A DNA stretch of 64,000 nt from an uncultured Methanocorpusculum sp. Its GTDB lineage: Archaea; Halobacteriota; Methanomicrobia; Methanomicrobiales; Methanocorpusculaceae. Below, in pieces: positions 17,708 to 26,598 of the stretch (positions are counted from its first letter, which is position 1; every line of letters starts with the position of its first letter). Location: NCBI RefSeq assembly GCF_963667985.1, contig NZ_OY764081.1, positions 124,001 through 188,000 on the forward strand, given 5' to 3'. The notes under the pieces are model-generated. The model searched no databases. It saw only the letters and a list, made by a program, of their open reading frames with translations, and was not told where the DNA came from. Both the position numbers and the translations under genes were made by a program.

Positions 17708-18334
17708 TCACCTGAAAACCTCGGCGATCTTCGAATAAAGCTCGTCCATGTTATGGCCCTCGAGACCAGAGACCTGAACCACAGGGTGCTGGGGGAAGGC
17801 GCTCTTGATCCTCTGCGGAGCTGCATCCGGCAGATCGATCTTGTTTGCGACGATAATGACCGGGAGTTTACGGGATTCGATGATACCCACCATCATGATG
17901 TTCACATGCATGAACGGATCCTGGGTACTGTCGAGAACATAGATCACGCCGTCGATATCCTCACGAAGCCAGTACATTGCTTCGGCGACTCCTTCGGTCG
18001 CTTCACGGGCCCGGGCCACGGCTTCGTCCTGATCCATACCGTATTCCAGGAACTCGTGATAATCGATCTTAGTGGTGACTCCGGGCGTATCGACGATATC
18101 GATCAGCAGCTTGCTGCTTCCCGAGTTGATCTCGACGCCTTCCTTTCTTCTCGCACGACGCGTTTCGTGAGGAATTTCGCTGACTGGGCCAACTGCCTCA
18201 CCGGTCACATCGCGGACAATACGGTTGGCAAGTGTGGTTTTACCCGCATTCGGCGGGCCGTAGATGCCCACCCGCGAGCGTTTTTTGCCAAACAGCTTTC
18301 CGAAAAAGCTTCTGATACGAGGAAATGCTACCAT
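17708..18334 (-). CDS. Era-like GTPase of the archaeal DUF2073 operon
   Basis: A 208-residue small GTPase. The P-loop GPPNAGKTTL is at residues 26-35, the switch II motif DTPGV near 95, and the G4 motif NKID near 165. A basic N-terminal helix (RIRSFFGKLFGKKRSR) may bind membrane or RNA. It begins the three-gene operon with DUF2073 and DUF2072. The conserved neighbourhood suggests a translation or ribosome-linked switch, though the evidence is contextual only. Confidence 0.9.
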   Translation of the reverse strand: MVAFPRIRSFFGKLFGKKRSRVGIYGPPNAGKTTLANRIVRDVTGEAVGPVSEIPHETRRARRKEGVEINSGSSKLLIDIVDTPGVTTKIDYHEFLEYGMDQDEAVARAREATEGVAEAMYWLREDIDGVIYVLDSTQDPFMHVNIMMVGIIESRKLPVIIVANKIDLPDAAPQRIKSAFPQHPVVQVSGLEGHNMDELYSKIAEVFR

Positions 18335-18502
18335 TAAAACACCTAAATTGGACTATGTAGTATATTCTCCCCTAATGAGATATAAACCTCATGCTATTGT
18401 CCGGAGAAAAATCCACGTCAAAATGAAGGGAAAAGGGTGCTCCAACCCCATGAGATGAACTGCCGAAAAGCAACTTTCGGCAGAGCGGCATACAACCAAA
18501 AA

Positions 18503-18510
18503 TATTTAAA
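18503..18510 (+). promoter_or_regulatory. TATA box for CBS gene and leader ORF
   Basis: TATTTAAA with a purine-rich upstream flank. Transcription would begin near 18530, only a few bases before the ATG of the leader ORF at 18534. Confidence 0.5.
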
Positions 18511-18533
18511 AGGAATAGACAAATACCCCAAGA

Positions 18534-18641
18534 ATGTCCATGAATTTTCGCGCGATTGATAAAAATACTCAAATCATAAGCCTATTAAGTCATGACAGAG
18601 CATTAACTCATTATACCACCCTAGCGTTGGTAAAAACATGA
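18534..18641 (+). CDS. Candidate 35-residue leader peptide coupled to CBS gene
   Basis: A short frame that begins MSMNFRAIDK just after the predicted transcription start and ends in TGA overlapping the ATG of the CBS gene by four bases (ATGA). Position and overlap are what would be expected of a leaderless upstream ORF that feeds ribosomes to the next gene. The CBS gene lacks a strong ribosome site of its own, with only GGT nearby. No family is recognised, and it could be chance in a 5' leader. Confidence 0.4.
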   Translation: MSMNFRAIDKNTQIISLLSHDRALTHYTTLALVKT

Positions 18642-19513
18642 CATCACCAGCAAGACAATCCAAAGGAAAAAAGAACAGCGTTCTTGATATCGCAAGTCTG
18701 AATGTCATCTCGGTACCTCCAACAATGAGTATCATCGAAGGGATCCAGATGATGAGCCGACACAACTTCCGTCGCCTGCCGATCACGGATCCCGGAACCA
18801 AGAAACTTATTGGGATTGTAACGATCACTGATGTTATAGACATGATGGGAGGGGGCAGCAGATACAACCTTATTGCAAACAAGCATAAGGGAAATCTTCT
18901 GGCCGCCTTGAATGAGAGCCTGCGGGAGATCGCCACGGAAAACGTGACCGGCTTTTCGCCGGCAACGACCGTAAAAGAAGCGGCAAACATCCTTCTGGAA
19001 ACAGGACACGGAGGTTTTCCGATTCTGAACCCCGACTCCACGATTGCAGGCATCGTCACAGAATACGATCTTATGAGGATGCTTGCCGGAACGGAGTCGG
19101 AACTGGTGGTCGACGAGATCATGACACCCTGTACGAAGAAGGTCTCGCCCGATCTGCCTCTGAGCAACGTAACAAAACAGATTGTGGATGACGGATACCG
19201 CCGGTTACCCGTAGTAAAAGACGGGATCCTGCTTGGTATGATCACGGCAACGGACATTATGGGCTATCTTGGAAACGGCAGAGTCTTTTCCGAGATGCAC
19301 ACCGGAACCGTTGATGAAGTCCTCAGCCTCCCGGTAAGGGATGTGATGACGGCTTCCGACATCAGAACGGTCGCAACCGACATGCCGATCAGCATTGTGG
19401 CACAAGAGATGCTGAACCGCGGGATCGGAGCCTTCCCCGTTATGGACGGAGGAAAGCTGAGCGGAATCGTGACCGAATTCGATCTGGTAAAGGCTCTCAC
19501 AGGAACGATCTGA
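18638..19513 (+). CDS. Four-CBS-domain regulatory protein
   Basis: A 291-residue protein built of two Bateman modules, that is four CBS repeats, starting near residues 10, 90, 165 and 230. Repeated motifs include NFRRLPITD, GGFPILNPDSTIAGIVTEYDLM, YRRLPVVKDGILLGMITATDI and GAFPVMDGGKLSGIVTEFDLV. No catalytic domain is attached. Such proteins bind adenine nucleotides or SAM and regulate partners. A second CBS protein follows 147 bases downstream on the same strand. Confidence 0.92.
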   Translation: MTSPARQSKGKKNSVLDIASLNVISVPPTMSIIEGIQMMSRHNFRRLPITDPGTKKLIGIVTITDVIDMMGGGSRYNLIANKHKGNLLAALNESLREIATENVTGFSPATTVKEAANILLETGHGGFPILNPDSTIAGIVTEYDLMRMLAGTESELVVDEIMTPCTKKVSPDLPLSNVTKQIVDDGYRRLPVVKDGILLGMITATDIMGYLGNGRVFSEMHTGTVDEVLSLPVRDVMTASDIRTVATDMPISIVAQEMLNRGIGAFPVMDGGKLSGIVTEFDLVKALTGTI

Positions 19514-19570
19514 ACATTTCACCAAATGGCGCCTGAGAATATATACAGGCGATTCACTTGGTGGAAACCC

Positions 19571-19618
19571 GAAAACATCCTCTGCAGGCGTTGGACTGCA
19601 AAGCAAAACGATGTTTTC
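19571..19618 (+). promoter_or_regulatory. Nested hairpin in the 5' leader of the second CBS gene
   Basis: GAAAACATC at 19571-19579 is the exact reverse complement of GATGTTTTC at 19610-19618. Inside it TGCAG (19583-19587) pairs with CTGCA (19596-19600). A TATA-like AATATATAC lies at about 19538, so the hairpin would be transcribed. The strong ribosome site AAAGGAGGAA follows near 19650. Confidence 0.5.
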
Positions 19619-19660
19619 CGCCACACGATTGAATAAAACTCTTCAAAGGAGGAAGCAAAC

Positions 19661-20434
19661 ATGAACCAGAAACTAACCGTAAAAGACGTAATGTCCAAAC
19701 CCGTTTCGATTGCAAAATCTGCACTGATCCCGGAAGCTCTTTCAAAGATGCTGGCAGAAGGGATCGATCCGATCGTCGTCACTAACGACCACGTTGTCGT
19801 AGGTACGGCAGCACGTAGGACCATCGCAGAAAAGATGGGAAGCAAAAAAACCGGCAATATTCCGGCATCCCAGATTCGCGTTGCAAGCGTCACGAAGGAG
19901 GACTTTACCTCGGTTTATCAGGATCAGGACGCGGAGTTACTCGTCCCGCTTCTCCAAAGATACAAGGTTGTTATTGTTTGGGATGAAGAACACCGTCTCA
20001 TAGGTCAGGTCACGAAAGGCGACCTGCTGAGACATATGGTTCCCGAAGGACCGCTGGATACATTCACCGAGATTGCTCCCCGTATCACGCCGGACGACCG
20101 CCTCGTCCAGCTTCACCGCAGAATGGCAAACAACGGCGCAACCCGGTTTATCGTGATGGACGGAAACAAATCCGTCGGCATTGTCACGGAAACGGATATT
20201 GCAAAGGTCCTCGTAAAACTGAAAAGCGAGATCGACAAACACTTCGACAATGCGCTCCGAAACGTAACCGCAGGGGACATCATGTCAACACCCCTCATTA
20301 CTGTGCAGATGAACACCCCTGTCTCCAAAGTAGTGGACATGATGCTTACGAAAAATATCAGTACCGTTCCGATCGCAGAAGGCGAGAAGGTCGTCGGATT
20401 CATTACCAGAAAATCCCTGGTAAATGCACTCTGA
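19661..20434 (+). CDS. CBS-domain protein
   Basis: A 257-residue protein with CBS repeats (LTVKDVMSKPVSIAK; YKVVIVWDEEHRLIGQVTKGDLL; GATRFIVMDGNKSVGIVTETDIA; VGFITRKSLVNAL). It has a strong Shine-Dalgarno AAAGGAGGAA and a structured leader of its own, so it can be regulated apart from the preceding CBS gene. No effector or target domain is present. Nucleotide or SAM sensing is inferred from the family. Confidence 0.9.
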   Translation: MNQKLTVKDVMSKPVSIAKSALIPEALSKMLAEGIDPIVVTNDHVVVGTAARRTIAEKMGSKKTGNIPASQIRVASVTKEDFTSVYQDQDAELLVPLLQRYKVVIVWDEEHRLIGQVTKGDLLRHMVPEGPLDTFTEIAPRITPDDRLVQLHRRMANNGATRFIVMDGNKSVGIVTETDIAKVLVKLKSEIDKHFDNALRNVTAGDIMSTPLITVQMNTPVSKVVDMMLTKNISTVPIAEGEKVVGFITRKSLVNAL

Positions 20435-20521
20435 CCACCTCTCTTTTTTATATAATATTTAATATTACAGAATTCGCCCGTCAGGCAAATCACCGATACT
20501 GCCCATCTTAATCTTGAAAAC

Positions 20522-20578
20522 AGGATATTCCACCGCGTCGGGCTCCGCGCCGAAGTCGCCCTCCCGCACCCCTAAATC
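20522..20578 (+). repeat. Dispersed repeat A, copy 1
   Basis: GGATATT-CCACCGCGTCGGG followed by CTCCGCGCCGAAGTCGCC and CTCCCGCACCCC. Near-identical copies are at 39261, 39583 and 54534, with inverted copies at 43456 and 54291. All lie between genes. Confidence 0.75.
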
Positions 20579-20603
20579 GAGTGAGACTTACACCACCAAA
20601 AAG

Positions 20604-21257
20604 TTACCAGGCTCTGCCGTCCAGGCGTTTCGAACTCTTCGCTGATGAAAGTTTTCGCATCATCACCTCGGACTTCGGCACATTTTTGTAAAGAGTGTCG
20701 CCTCCCGAAATGACCGCGAAGGCATCGTTCTCTCCCACGCAGCGGAGACCGGAGTGCGGCTCGTAGGGGAGAACTAATAGAAACTCGACCGGATCACCGT
20801 AGATCTCGGACAAGAGTGATTTTTTCGCCGCGATCTCTGACAGGAATCCTTTGGTCCCGGCAGAACCGGAGATCACCTCCCCGAAAATCCGGATACCGTC
20901 GCTTGTTTTGATAAGAAGATCCATCTCAGCAACGACGCGGCCCTTCATCTTAAAACGAATGCCGCCGTCCCGCGAGTACCACAGCCCGTCGGGCGAGTAT
21001 TTATCATACGGAATATACACCGCATCGGCAAGTTTCGCGGCAATCGACACAACAGAGGAGGAACTCTCCGAAGCGCTCAAAAGAAGTTCATAGGATAATG
21101 CTTCGAAAAATTCGCCAACCGCAGAAGAGTGGAGGGGGTGGGCCTCGTCATACAGAACGGCACGACACGATTTTGGGAGATGATGAACCGCACGGCGGAT
21201 ATGCGAAAGCGTGACCTCCTCCCCGGACAAAAGCCCGGCAACCTCGGACGCCGACAT
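20604..21257 (-). CDS. Hypothetical protein with possible PD-(D/E)XK nuclease-like core
   Basis: A 217-residue cytosolic protein that I do not recognise as a named family. Residues 105-145 read RVVAEMDLLIKTSDG, IFGEVISGSAGTKG and SEIAAKKSLL, a pattern (E-x-D, then G-E-V-x-x-G, then K) resembling the active-site core of the PD-(D/E)XK nuclease fold. The middle Asp/Glu-x-Lys is not perfect. The N-terminal part is helical. It shares one base with the stop of gltX and lies in the same direction, so it is probably co-transcribed downstream of gltX's neighbour genes. Confidence 0.6.
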   Translation of the reverse strand: MSASEVAGLLSGEEVTLSHIRRAVHHLPKSCRAVLYDEAHPLHSSAVGEFFEALSYELLLSASESSSSVVSIAAKLADAVYIPYDKYSPDGLWYSRDGGIRFKMKGRVVAEMDLLIKTSDGIRIFGEVISGSAGTKGFLSEIAAKKSLLSEIYGDPVEFLLVLPYEPHSGLRCVGENDAFAVISGGDTLYKNVPKSEVMMRKLSSAKSSKRLDGRAW

Positions 21258-22939
21258 CAGCGGTGCGTGAAGTAGGCGATCACTTTTCCATCATTCACGG
21301 CGTCGATCTTCGAAAAGCCGACACGCTCGAACTGAACGATCCGACCGAGATACCCAAAGACCGCTGGTTCACAGAATCCATCCATGGTGCCTTCGGGCGT
21401 AAGAAGCGAGCAGGGAGTAGCCATTTCCACTGGGAGCCACTGAACGATCGCCGCTTTCGCCGAACGTGCCTCGGCGAGCGAATCACCCGCGTACTCGGCA
21501 GAGTTCGGACCGGTGATATTGATATTGAACAGATCCTTGAGTCGGAGCATCCCGCCTTTGTCCATTTCGCTTTTGGGTAGAAGAACGCGACCCGTGAACG
21601 GAAGAACGCGTTCTCCCCGCTCGGGTTGATTCGGATATACCGGAGCGTGCGCCTCGGTCTTCGGAGCGCCGGCGATCTCCACTTCAACGGCGTCCGGAAC
21701 GAAGAAATACCGATCCGCTCCGGCATCGATAACCGCCTTGTTCTGGGCAAACAGATTTTCCCAGGAGAACGAGATGTCCGTGTCACCCATGCCGATATCG
21801 ATCGTGGCGGCGCGAACTGCCTTCGGCTGAATACCGCGGCGGGCAAGAGCGCGAAGCGTTCCAAGATGTATATCGTCCCATCCGGTGTAGAGACCTTCGT
21901 TGATCCCTTTACGCATACCGGAGGTGGATAGTTCGAGTCCGGCGATGGACATTCTTCCGTAATGATAGAAGTACGGCATCTTCCAGCCGAAGTAATTATA
22001 GATATACTCCTGACGGCGGGTGTTCGCGATATGATCCTTACCGCGGATGACGTGCGTCATCCCAAGCAGATGATCGTCAACCGCCACCGAGAAGTTCATC
22101 AGCGGGTAGACAAAGATCTCCGGCTTTCTCGGGTGGGGCGTGCTGGTTAAAACACGCATCGCGGCAAAATCACGGACGGCCGGATCGGGATGGGCGATAT
22201 CGGTCTTTACCCGGAGCGTGATCTCTCCTTCGGCATACTTTCCGGCAAGCATATCGTCGAATCTTTTCAGATTCTCCTCGACGGAAATTTCCCGGCAGGG
22301 ACAGGCGATCTTTTTGAGTTTTTTCTCGCGGAACTCGTTGTTATCGCAGGTACACATATACACCCCGCCGAGTTTGAGGAGTTCGCGTGCATACTCATAG
22401 TAGACAGCAAAACGGTCCGACTGATACACCACGTCGGTGATCCCGATCCCGAGCCATGCAAGATCCTCAGGTACCATCTCGTATGCGGACGGGTCGACGC
22501 GTTTTGGATCGGTATCTTCGACACGGTAGTAGAACTTCCCGCCGTATTTTTTCACGTAGTAGTCGTTCAGAACCGAGGCGCGGGCGTGTCCCAGATGAAG
22601 AGGTCCGGACGGATTTGGCGCAAAACGCATGACGACCCCGGATTCTGCGTTTGGAAGATCGGGAAGTTCATGGCTCCTCTCCTTCTTCTCATGCATCTTT
22701 TCTATTGCGCCGGGATTGAGAGACATCAGTTTCTCTTCGCGTTCTTCGACGGAAAGTGCGGCGACTTCTTCGAGGATCTCCGGGATGAGAGTATTGATCT
22801 CTTTTGCCTTGCTCCGAAGTTCCGGGTGAGCACCCATCACGCTTCCAAGAATCGCTCCGGCTCGGGGAACTGCCTTATGTTTGACGGCGTTTTCCAGTGC
22901 CAGGACATATATATCGTTTCGAATATCTGCATCTGCCAT
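21257..22939 (-). CDS. gltX: Glutamyl-tRNA synthetase (archaeal, non-bacterial type)
   Basis: Charges tRNA-Glu, and in archaea also supplies Glu-tRNA(Gln) to the amidotransferase GatDE. The HIGH-like motif is PSGPLHLGHARAS near residue 110 and the KMSKS-like motif is LSTSGMRKGI near 350. The C-terminal half is the beta-barrel anticodon domain of the GlnRS-like type. A start at 22939 (MADADIRND) gives 560 residues. An upstream in-frame start at 23020 would add 27 unconserved residues. It begins 71 bases after the stop of cobY. Confidence 0.95.
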   Translation of the reverse strand: MADADIRNDIYVLALENAVKHKAVPRAGAILGSVMGAHPELRSKAKEINTLIPEILEEVAALSVEEREEKLMSLNPGAIEKMHEKKERSHELPDLPNAESGVVMRFAPNPSGPLHLGHARASVLNDYYVKKYGGKFYYRVEDTDPKRVDPSAYEMVPEDLAWLGIGITDVVYQSDRFAVYYEYARELLKLGGVYMCTCDNNEFREKKLKKIACPCREISVEENLKRFDDMLAGKYAEGEITLRVKTDIAHPDPAVRDFAAMRVLTSTPHPRKPEIFVYPLMNFSVAVDDHLLGMTHVIRGKDHIANTRRQEYIYNYFGWKMPYFYHYGRMSIAGLELSTSGMRKGINEGLYTGWDDIHLGTLRALARRGIQPKAVRAATIDIGMGDTDISFSWENLFAQNKAVIDAGADRYFFVPDAVEVEIAGAPKTEAHAPVYPNQPERGERVLPFTGRVLLPKSEMDKGGMLRLKDLFNINITGPNSAEYAGDSLAEARSAKAAIVQWLPVEMATPCSLLTPEGTMDGFCEPAVFGYLGRIVQFERVGFSKIDAVNDGKVIAYFTHR

Positions 22940-23010
22940 GTTGAGTAGATAGTATTGTCGGGACGGAGTGTTTATACTTACGGCTTTTTGGGTTTCCGGA
23001 CCATTCAGGG

Positions 23011-23616
23011 TCAGGTACACGGCCGGACCGAGCAGAATTCCCGTTCCAAAACCGCCAGCTCCTCACGCGTATTAATATTGAACGCAAGACCCGGTTCATT
23101 CAGCAAAAGACAGAGCTCGTCCTGTACCTCGGCCACAAGACTTCCCATGAAAATATTGAGCGCACACGGGGTTGCCGGAACTCCGTCGATCTCCTCCCGG
23201 TATCGCGGCTGCATGCCGTATCGCTCGCAGAGCGTAAGCGGGACCCAGGTCGAACAGGCAGGTTTGTCCGACGAACGATATGACTCGAGCACATGTTCGA
23301 TAATATCGGCCGTGAGGCAGGGAATGTCGGCAGCGGACGTAAAGAGCGGGCCGTCTTCTCCGGAGATTTCCACTGCTTCGCAGAGATCCTCGACGTATCC
23401 GGTCCCCTGCGTATCGATGAACGCAACGTCGTTCGCACGGCACCAGTTCCGGGTGAACGGCGTTTTATAGGACGTGACAACGATCGGCTCGCATCCCGCG
23501 TCGTTGAATGCTTCGAGCACCCAGGCGATCATCGGCCGGTTATGGACCATCACCAGAGCTTTCTCGCCGAGGCGGAGCCTGGAACCCTTACCGCCGGCAA
23601 GGATCAGCGCAAGCAT
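23011..23616 (-). CDS. cobY: Adenosylcobinamide-phosphate guanylyltransferase
   Basis: Activates adenosylcobinamide phosphate with GTP in the archaeal corrinoid pathway, replacing bacterial CobU. It is a nucleotidyltransferase with the signature ALILAGGKGSRL at the N-terminus, followed by NRPMIAWVLEA, LFTSAADIPCLT and FNINTREEL near the end. The ATG at 23616 is used because the fold starts there. The open frame runs further upstream but only over the preceding gene. It overlaps cobD by 13 bases, so the two corrinoid genes are coupled. Confidence 0.9.
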   Translation of the reverse strand: MLALILAGGKGSRLRLGEKALVMVHNRPMIAWVLEAFNDAGCEPIVVTSYKTPFTRNWCRANDVAFIDTQGTGYVEDLCEAVEISGEDGPLFTSAADIPCLTADIIEHVLESYRSSDKPACSTWVPLTLCERYGMQPRYREEIDGVPATPCALNIFMGSLVAEVQDELCLLLNEPGLAFNINTREELAVLEREFCSVRPCT

Positions 23617-24599
23617 TCTCTCAGGGCCTCCACGACACGGAGGTTCTTCTCCCGGGTTTCGATCGAGATACGGATCGAGTCGGGCAGACCAAAGGACGTA
23701 CAGTCCCTGACGAGAACGCCGTGTTTCAGCATCGCTTCGGTAAACGCGGCCGCATTCCTGCCGAGATGCACTAGTATATAGTTCACCGAACTTGGCGCAA
23801 AAGTAAGCCCGAGTTCCGTGAGCTGGGCGAAGTACCACTCCCGTTCCCGCGATATTTTTTCTGCAGAATCGACGAGTTCATCGTAGTGGTCGAGAGCCTG
23901 CATGGTAAAGGCTTCTGCAAATGCGTTCACCGCCCAGGGGGTTCGCACCGTTTCGATCTTCTCGATCAGATCAGCCGGACCGAAACCGAAACCAAATCTG
24001 ATACCCGGGACCGAGAAGCATTTGGTGATCGAACGCATCACAAAAAGATCATCCGACCTGATATCCGAAATGGACTCATCGCGTGCGGCAAGTTCCATAA
24101 ATGCCTCATCCACGAAGAGACGGGAATTCTTTTTCGTACAGTCATCCAAAATAGCGAGCATTTCATCACGGGATGTCAGAATACCTGTCGGGTTGTTTGG
24201 ATTACAGATGATCCGAAGATCCGCATCCCTGCCGGGGATGACAAGAGCGCCGGCAAGTGTTGCTGAAAGCGCATACTCACCAAATGTCGGCGGATCAATC
24301 CTGACGGGAGATTGACCGGAGAGAACAACGCTGCAGTAGACGCGAATAAGCTCTGCCGAACCGTTTCCAACGCAGATCTCATCGCTGCGGCGGGAAAAGA
24401 CATGACCAATTTTATCCTTTAACGCACTATATGTATCATCAGGATACACGCAGAGATCAACATCCCTGAAATCACGGGAGATATGAGGTAAAAATGGATT
24501 CATGCTTGCACTCACATCAAGAAGATCGGGGCCGTATTTCTGGCGTAAAGCGATAATACGGCCGCCGTGCACCACTTTCTCAGGGAAATATTTCTGCAT
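23604..24599 (-). CDS. cobD: L-threonine-O-3-phosphate decarboxylase
   Basis: PLP enzyme of the class I aminotransferase fold that makes aminopropanol phosphate for the corrinoid side chain. Visible are LDVSASMNPF near residue 28, YPDDTYSALKDKI, ICNPNNPTG near 140, the FVDEAFMEL segment, and the PLP-lysine block SITKCFSVPGIRFGF near 197. Length (331 residues) is normal. It is the first gene of the cobD-cobY pair. Methanogens need corrinoids for methyl transfer at Mtr. Confidence 0.92.
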   Translation of the reverse strand: MQKYFPEKVVHGGRIIALRQKYGPDLLDVSASMNPFLPHISRDFRDVDLCVYPDDTYSALKDKIGHVFSRRSDEICVGNGSAELIRVYCSVVLSGQSPVRIDPPTFGEYALSATLAGALVIPGRDADLRIICNPNNPTGILTSRDEMLAILDDCTKKNSRLFVDEAFMELAARDESISDIRSDDLFVMRSITKCFSVPGIRFGFGFGPADLIEKIETVRTPWAVNAFAEAFTMQALDHYDELVDSAEKISREREWYFAQLTELGLTFAPSSVNYILVHLGRNAAAFTEAMLKHGVLVRDCTSFGLPDSIRISIETREKNLRVVEALRECLR

Positions 24600-24687
24600 T
24601 TTGTACTATAAACTTGGTTTCTTGCGGCATAAATAGACCGCATATGGAAACTGATTTTGTTTTAACACACGAATATCACACGATAGT

Positions 24688-24696
24688 ATTATATAC
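24688..24696 (+). promoter_or_regulatory. TATA box of the RHH-ftsZ operon
   Basis: ATTATATAC; the expected transcription start is near 24720, giving a leader of about 80 bases that contains the phased repeats at 24756-24792. Confidence 0.6.
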
Positions 24697-24755
24697 AGTA
24701 ACATCCAATTAGATTTTGTCCAAGATCATACGTCAGCTTAATGTCTTACATATGT

Positions 24756-24792
24756 CAGACAATTGGCAGACAAATGACAGACATTTGTCAGA
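24756..24792 (+). promoter_or_regulatory. Phased 11-bp repeats, candidate operator
   Basis: CAGACA at 24756, 24767 and 24778, and CAGA at 24789, are spaced exactly 11 bases apart, one helical turn. The array sits between the TATA box and the start of the RHH gene. Ribbon-helix-helix proteins usually bind such tandem sites, so autoregulation is plausible. Confidence 0.55.
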
Positions 24793-24802
24793 ATGGAGTA
24801 AA

Positions 24803-24988
24803 ATGGACCGAATCACCATACGCCTACCCCCGCAGCAGGTCGAACTGCTTGAAAAACTTGTCGAATCCGGCGAGTTTCCCACCGTTTCAGAAGCAGTACG
24901 ATATGCAGTAAGGGAGTTCCTCTCCCAGGGAGGAGACAGGATCATGCGTGACAGCGATCAGATCTCCACGTTTGACGCACGATTATAA
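24803..24988 (+). CDS. Ribbon-helix-helix (CopG-like) transcriptional regulator
   Basis: A 61-residue DNA-binding protein. The beta strand DRITIRLP is followed by helices [13 protein letters not shown] and [16 protein letters not shown], the classic RHH layout. The ATG at 24803 is preceded by GGAG at the right spacing. An earlier in-frame TTG at 24716 would place 29 odd residues over the phased repeats and is rejected. It lies 28 bases before ftsZ, and the pair is likely one operon, giving a possible link to cell-division control. Confidence 0.85.
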   Translation: MDRITIRLPPQQVELLEKLVESGEFPTVSEAVRYAVREFLSQGGDRIMRDSDQISTFDARL

Positions 24989-25016
24989 CAGTAAAATTAT
25001 TGGGGTGTTTACAAAA

Positions 25017-26177
25017 ATGCAGAGTATTATCAATGAGGCACTGAAGAACTCAGAGCTCGAAAAAGGAATGCAGACGACATCAATCGTCGATGACGACGAC
25101 ATGCTTGGACAGCCGAGAATCGTCATTGTCGGATGCGGAGGCGCAGGAAACAACACGATCAACAGACTTCACAACATGAAGGTTGCAGGATCCGAAACCA
25201 TCGCAATCAACACCGATAAGCAGCACCTGGACATGATTCAGGCAGACAAGCGTGTTTTAATCGGCAAATCCCTGACCCGCGGACTTGGCGCCGGAGGATT
25301 CCCAGATGTCGGCCGCCGCGCTGCAGAGATGGCTCGCCCTACCCTTGAAGAGATCTTTAAAGATGCTGACCTCGTTTTCGTCACCGCCGGCATGGGCGGA
25401 GGAACCGGAACCGGCTCGGCACCAGTCGTCGCACAGATCGCCAAAGAGCACGGCGCCATCGTCATTGCAATGGTAAGCTATCCGTTCCAGGTTGAGCGGG
25501 CGAGAATGCTGAAAGCGGAAGACGGTCTCGAGGCAATGCGCCAGGCAGCTGACTCCGTTATCGTTCTCGACAACAACAGACTCAAAAACTTCGTACCGAA
25601 CCTGCCGCTCGGCCAGGCATTCTCCGTCATGGATCAGCTCATTGCCGAGACCGTCAAAGGTATCTCCGAGACGATCACCGAGCCATCCTTAATCAACATC
25701 GATTACGCAGACGTTCGCGCCATCATGAGCAAAGGCGGTCTTGCAGTCATGCTTGTCGGCGAGTCCAAACAGCAGAACAAGGCTGAGTCCGTTATTCGCG
25801 ACTGTCTCGCCCACCCGCTCCTGGACATCGACTTCCGCGGAGCAACCGGCAGTCTGATCCACATTACCGGCGGAAACGACCTCACCCTCCACGACGCAGA
25901 AGAGATCGCCCAGCAGCTCACCTATGAACTCGACCCCCACGCAGATGTCATCTGGGGAGCTAGAGTCCGCAAAGATTTCGAAGGAAAAGTTTCCGTTATG
26001 GCAATCATGACCGGTATCCAGAGCCCCCAGGTTCTCGGCGGCCACTCGGTCAGCACGTTCCAGGTCGGCAACACCAGCTCAAACAAATCCTCACAGAGTC
26101 CCTCGGCATCTTCCATGACCCATCAGCAGAATACCGCGACTGCACGCAGTGGTTCCTCGTTTGACTGGATCATGTAA
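25017..26177 (+). CDS. ftsZ: Cell division protein FtsZ
   Basis: Tubulin-like GTPase that forms the division ring. It carries [17 protein letters not shown] near residue 35 and the tubulin signature [11 protein letters not shown] near 125, then [14 protein letters not shown] and a C-terminal domain ending [13 protein letters not shown] poorly conserved 40-residue tail is rich in Ser, Gln and Thr and ends SSFDWIM, a possible binding peptide for partner proteins. The start at 25017 follows a GGGGTG box. The 386-residue length is typical of archaeal FtsZ1. Confidence 0.96.
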   Translation: MQSIINEALKNSELEKGMQTTSIVDDDDMLGQPRIVIVGCGGAGNNTINRLHNMKVAGSETIAINTDKQHLDMIQADKRVLIGKSLTRGLGAGGFPDVGRRAAEMARPTLEEIFKDADLVFVTAGMGGGTGTGSAPVVAQIAKEHGAIVIAMVSYPFQVERARMLKAEDGLEAMRQAADSVIVLDNNRLKNFVPNLPLGQAFSVMDQLIAETVKGISETITEPSLINIDYADVRAIMSKGGLAVMLVGESKQQNKAESVIRDCLAHPLLDIDFRGATGSLIHITGGNDLTLHDAEEIAQQLTYELDPHADVIWGARVRKDFEGKVSVMAIMTGIQSPQVLGGHSVSTFQVGNTSSNKSSQSPSASSMTHQQNTATARSGSSFDWIM

Positions 26178-26598
26178 ACCAACTCAACCGGACATCAGTT
26201 TCACACACCACTCATACATACACCAGGGGAGTTCGGACGCCAAAAGGTATGCCGTCACCATACCCCCCACAGGACATATATCCGGGCAGATACATACCAA
26301 TAATCTGCCCGTAAACACCCGACCCGCCGAGATATGGGTTGAGGTGAAAAGACTGTTTTTTCACAGGAATTATACGACACCTTTATTTCCCCATACCACC
26401 ACTAATTATAGGAAAGTCGTATATCTGCGGAGTCGGATGATTCCAAAGGATCGGCCGCCGGTACAGGAGATTGAATACTATCATTGAAACTTTGCACTTG
26501 TTTTTACGTCATTTTTCATGCATTTTTGTATCATCTTCAGCGCGGGCGACCTTTGGGACCACCTCTCTGCGGACGGCTGCTCAGGATAGGTAAGAACG
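26178..26598. other. Intergenic region with a GC-rich block
   Basis: About 420 bases with no supported ORF. Most is AT-rich, with a TATA-like AATTATAGG near 26403. Bases 26540-26590 are a sharply GC-rich patch just before the TTG start of the coiled-coil gene, which may be a structured leader. Confidence 0.45.
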
